Assembly: GCF_003610775.1 (NCBI RefSeq)
Contig: NZ_RAQO01000004.1
Location: 124,001-188,000, forward strand
Length of the DNA stretch: 64,000 bases
Reading direction: 5' to 3'
DNA from: Alginatibacterium sediminis
GTDB taxonomy: Bacteria; Pseudomonadota; Gammaproteobacteria; Enterobacterales; Celerinatantimonadaceae
Positions 62,002 through 64,000 of this stretch are shown in pieces. The position numbers and the translations under genes are program-made. Position 1 is the first letter of the stretch; every line of letters begins with the position of its first letter. The notes under the pieces are model-generated. The model was not told where the DNA came from. It saw only the letters and a list, made by a program, of their open reading frames with translations, and ran no database searches.

Positions 62002-64000
62002 ATGGCTTCAAATTCTTTACTCAGTATTGGAACCTCTGGCGTTATAGCCCATCAGCGAATGCTGATGACAACGGGTAACAATATTTCGAATATCAATACC
62101 CCTGGGTACTCGCTACAACGCACTTTCTTTCAGTCAGATGTTTTAGGTGGAGTACGCGACGGGAATACCCAACGGGTTGTAAATAGCTTTTATCAAGCGC
62201 AAGTATGGCGTGATACTTCAGGCTTCAACAATAAAAATGCGTATCTAGAGAGCATTAGTAATCTCGATTACATTGTTAGTGATGACTCCCTGTCACTTAG
62301 TAACCAGTTCGATAGCATGTACGCAGGCCTGCACGCGATGGCTGATGATCCCAGGGCTCTCTCAACTCGCGAGTTGTCGTTATCTGGCTTTAGTACCATG
62401 CAACAGCGCTATGCAAATTTAAACGATCAATATCGAATTCAAAGTGATGCCAACAACAATGATCTTAAAGGGAAAGTACAAGAATCAAATGATTTGATTC
62501 GAGAAATTTCTGATCTCAATAAGCAAATAAAGGCTTATGCCGAGAACCCTGTCGATGGTGGCGTGGCAATATTACAAGACAAACGTGACGAAGCGACTCG
62601 TAAACTTTCCGAGCTCGTAGAAGTTAACGTTATTGGTAATGAGGATGGTACCAGCTTAGTATTCTTGAAATCTGGACAATCCTTAGTTTTAGAACAAGAC
62701 TATGCCACTTTATCCATGGAAGATGGCGACCCTGACAAGACCAAACTGGACTTTCATATTAGCGTTGCTGGCACTTCACGCAAAGTTCCATTTGAAAACG
62801 TCGGTGGTGCTATTGCAGGCCTGATGGAATATCGAGCCGAAGTCATAGAAGTCAGTCGAAACCAACTTGGTCAGCTAGCGATCGCAATGGCGGATGCCTT
62901 TAATACGCAAAATGCTTTAGGTATGGACCTCAATGGCGACATTGGTGGGGACATATTTGAGCTTCCAAGTTTTGATGGCAAAGCATTTAGTACGAACCCT
63001 TCGACCGGTCAAATTTCGGGTAGCTTTGTTGCTGGAGAAGGCAGTGACGTATTGCCTTATGATTATCGTATACAGTTTACTAGCGCTAACACCATTGAAG
63101 TACAGCGTTATCAAGGTGAAACACCTATAGGAACTCCTGAGTTACACGACTTTACCGCACCTGTGCCCCCAAGTACTGCAACAGAGTTTTTTATTGATGG
63201 CTTAGAGTTCGATATGTCAGGAGGCCCGTTTGCTGCAACCGACAAGTTTTTGATTCAGCCGACGCGCGATGCATCAGCAGCATTGCAAATGGCAATGACA
63301 CAACCCGAAAAATTGGCGTTAGCAGCACCAGTTAGAGCTGAGCGCGATATTAACAACCGTGGGAATGCATCTGTAACGATTGATGATGTTTATAGTACGC
63401 AGGCAGGTGGGTCGGCGTTTATTCCACCAGGTTCTTATGATATTAACTACCCATCAAGCGTAGAGATTAACGCTGCGGGTGACTACGAAATCTATGACGG
63501 AAATACCCCTGCAGTTCTTTTAGGTACCGCGCCGGCTAATAGCAATGGACAAAATTTATTTGCCAGTGCTGGCATCACACCTGATCCAGGCTATGACATT
63601 AATATTAACGGTGATGTTCAGGAAGCGGATACTTTTAGTTTGGGTTACAACACAGATGGTTACGCTGACAACTTTAACGCCTTAAAAATGGTTGACCTGC
63701 AACAAGCAGATACTGTTCGTAAAAGTATTGCCTCAACGGGTGATAATAAAATGACAATGAACGAAGCCTACGCAAGTTTGGTCAGTTTCGTGGGTGGAAA
63801 AACAAGCACTGCTCGTGCAGATGTTGCTGCAAACGATGCATTATTAACTCAAAGCCTCAATCGGCATTACTCGGTATCTGGGGTAAATATGGATGAAGAA
63901 GCTTCCAACTTAATCCGTTTTGAGCAAGCTTATGCAGCATCTTCGCAAATTATTGCTGCAGCAAAAACAACGTTCGATACGTTACTTAGTTCAATAAGGT
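62002..64000 (+). CDS. flgK: flagellar hook-associated protein 1 (FlgK), 3' end cut by window
   Basis: The frame opens at ATG 62002, three bases after the flgJ stop, with GGGGAG upstream. It encodes 666 residues to the window edge without a stop. The start (LLSIGTSGVIAHQRMLMTTGNNISNINTPGYS) is the FlgK/axial-protein N-terminus; the last visible part (EEASNLIRFEQAYAASSQIIAA, then TTFDTLLSS) is the FlgK C-terminal helix, so only a codon or two plus the stop is probably missing. FlgK joins hook and filament. The protein is longer than E. coli FlgK (547 aa). Confidence 0.93.
   Translation, partial: MASNSLLSIGTSGVIAHQRMLMTTGNNISNINTPGYSLQRTFFQSDVLGGVRDGNTQRVVNSFYQAQVWRDTSGFNNKNAYLESISNLDYIVSDDSLSLSNQFDSMYAGLHAMADDPRALSTRELSLSGFSTMQQRYANLNDQYRIQSDANNNDLKGKVQESNDLIREISDLNKQIKAYAENPVDGGVAILQDKRDEATRKLSELVEVNVIGNEDGTSLVFLKSGQSLVLEQDYATLSMEDGDPDKTKLDFHISVAGTSRKVPFENVGGAIAGLMEYRAEVIEVSRNQLGQLAIAMADAFNTQNALGMDLNGDIGGDIFELPSFDGKAFSTNPSTGQISGSFVAGEGSDVLPYDYRIQFTSANTIEVQRYQGETPIGTPELHDFTAPVPPSTATEFFIDGLEFDMSGGPFAATDKFLIQPTRDASAALQMAMTQPEKLALAAPVRAERDINNRGNASVTIDDVYSTQAGGSAFIPPGSYDINYPSSVEINAAGDYEIYDGNTPAVLLGTAPANSNGQNLFASAGITPDPGYDININGDVQEADTFSLGYNTDGYADNFNALKMVDLQQADTVRKSIASTGDNKMTMNEAYASLVSFVGGKTSTARADVAANDALLTQSLNRHYSVSGVNMDEEASNLIRFEQAYAASSQIIAAAKTTFDTLLSSIR

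Noticed and set aside
62917-63130. Two overlapping frames of 65 aa, one per strand
   Set aside because: Both lie within flgK, whose main frame is open from 62002 to the end.

Overview
The window is a 64 kb piece of chromosome from a marine-type gammaproteobacterium, most likely in or near the Alteromonadales (Agarivorans/Shewanella/Vibrio-like). Three things suggest this. The gene strings mnmC|fabB-pdxB-usg-fimV-truA-accD-folC-dedD-cvpA-purF and fadD-rnd|minEDC|ycgL-ycgN match Enterobacterales/Vibrio/Shewanella order. The flagellar cluster carries the H-ring genes flgT, flgO and flgP typical of Vibrio-like polar flagella. Its promoters read as sigma54 and sigma28 sites, the FlrA/FlrC-type hierarchy. 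The genus is inferred from gene order only. I saw no insertion sequence, prophage, CRISPR array or obvious horizontally acquired island; coding density is high.

Layout. 1-240: the start of a his operon on the minus strand (first codons of hisG, a His-codon leader peptide and an attenuator). 497-3468: a small unknown gene, the helicase gene yoaA and tsaB. 3533-7891: pssA, fadD, rnd. 7958-9785: the division-site genes minC-minD-minE (minus). 9936-11996: ycgL-ycgN, then DUF1244 and DUF2333 genes on the minus strand. 12375-19512: central carbon and glycogen metabolism (yeaD, gapA, malQ, glgB). 19632-23841: msrB, an NAD-kinase-like gene, an unknown gene, a response regulator/PAS pair and a degenerate DUF922 gene. 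23862-38748: mnmC (minus), then fabB and the long pdxB-to-purF series. 38824-42058: a three-gene envelope operon (retropepsin-like lipoprotein, inactive transglutaminase fused to membrane helices, RimK-like ATP-grasp ligase). 42086-45930: cmoB, an unknown secreted protein and a chemoreceptor; then a tRNA-Arg(CCT) at 46011-46087. 46220-64000: the flagellar block flgT|flgO-flgP-lipoprotein-flgO-like-flgO-like, flgN-flgM-flgA (minus), cheV-cheR, and flgB to flgK. flgK runs off the end and is nearly complete.

Regulation that can be read from the DNA: a histidine attenuator; CRP-like and PsrA-like sites before fadD; FabR-like and FadR-like sites before fabB; a HexR-like site between gapA and malQ; five GG-N10-GC sigma54 promoters (before flgT, flgO, flgA, flgB and flgF); and three sigma28-type promoters (flgM, the second flgO-like group, the chemoreceptor). 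All were read by eye and none was scored with a matrix.

Most of the window is core genome. The parts most worth a second look are the ATP-grasp/7TM-transglutaminase/retropepsin operon, the three FlgO-domain lipoproteins split between sigma54 and sigma28 control, and the gapA terminator that runs straight into the yeaD ribosome-binding site.
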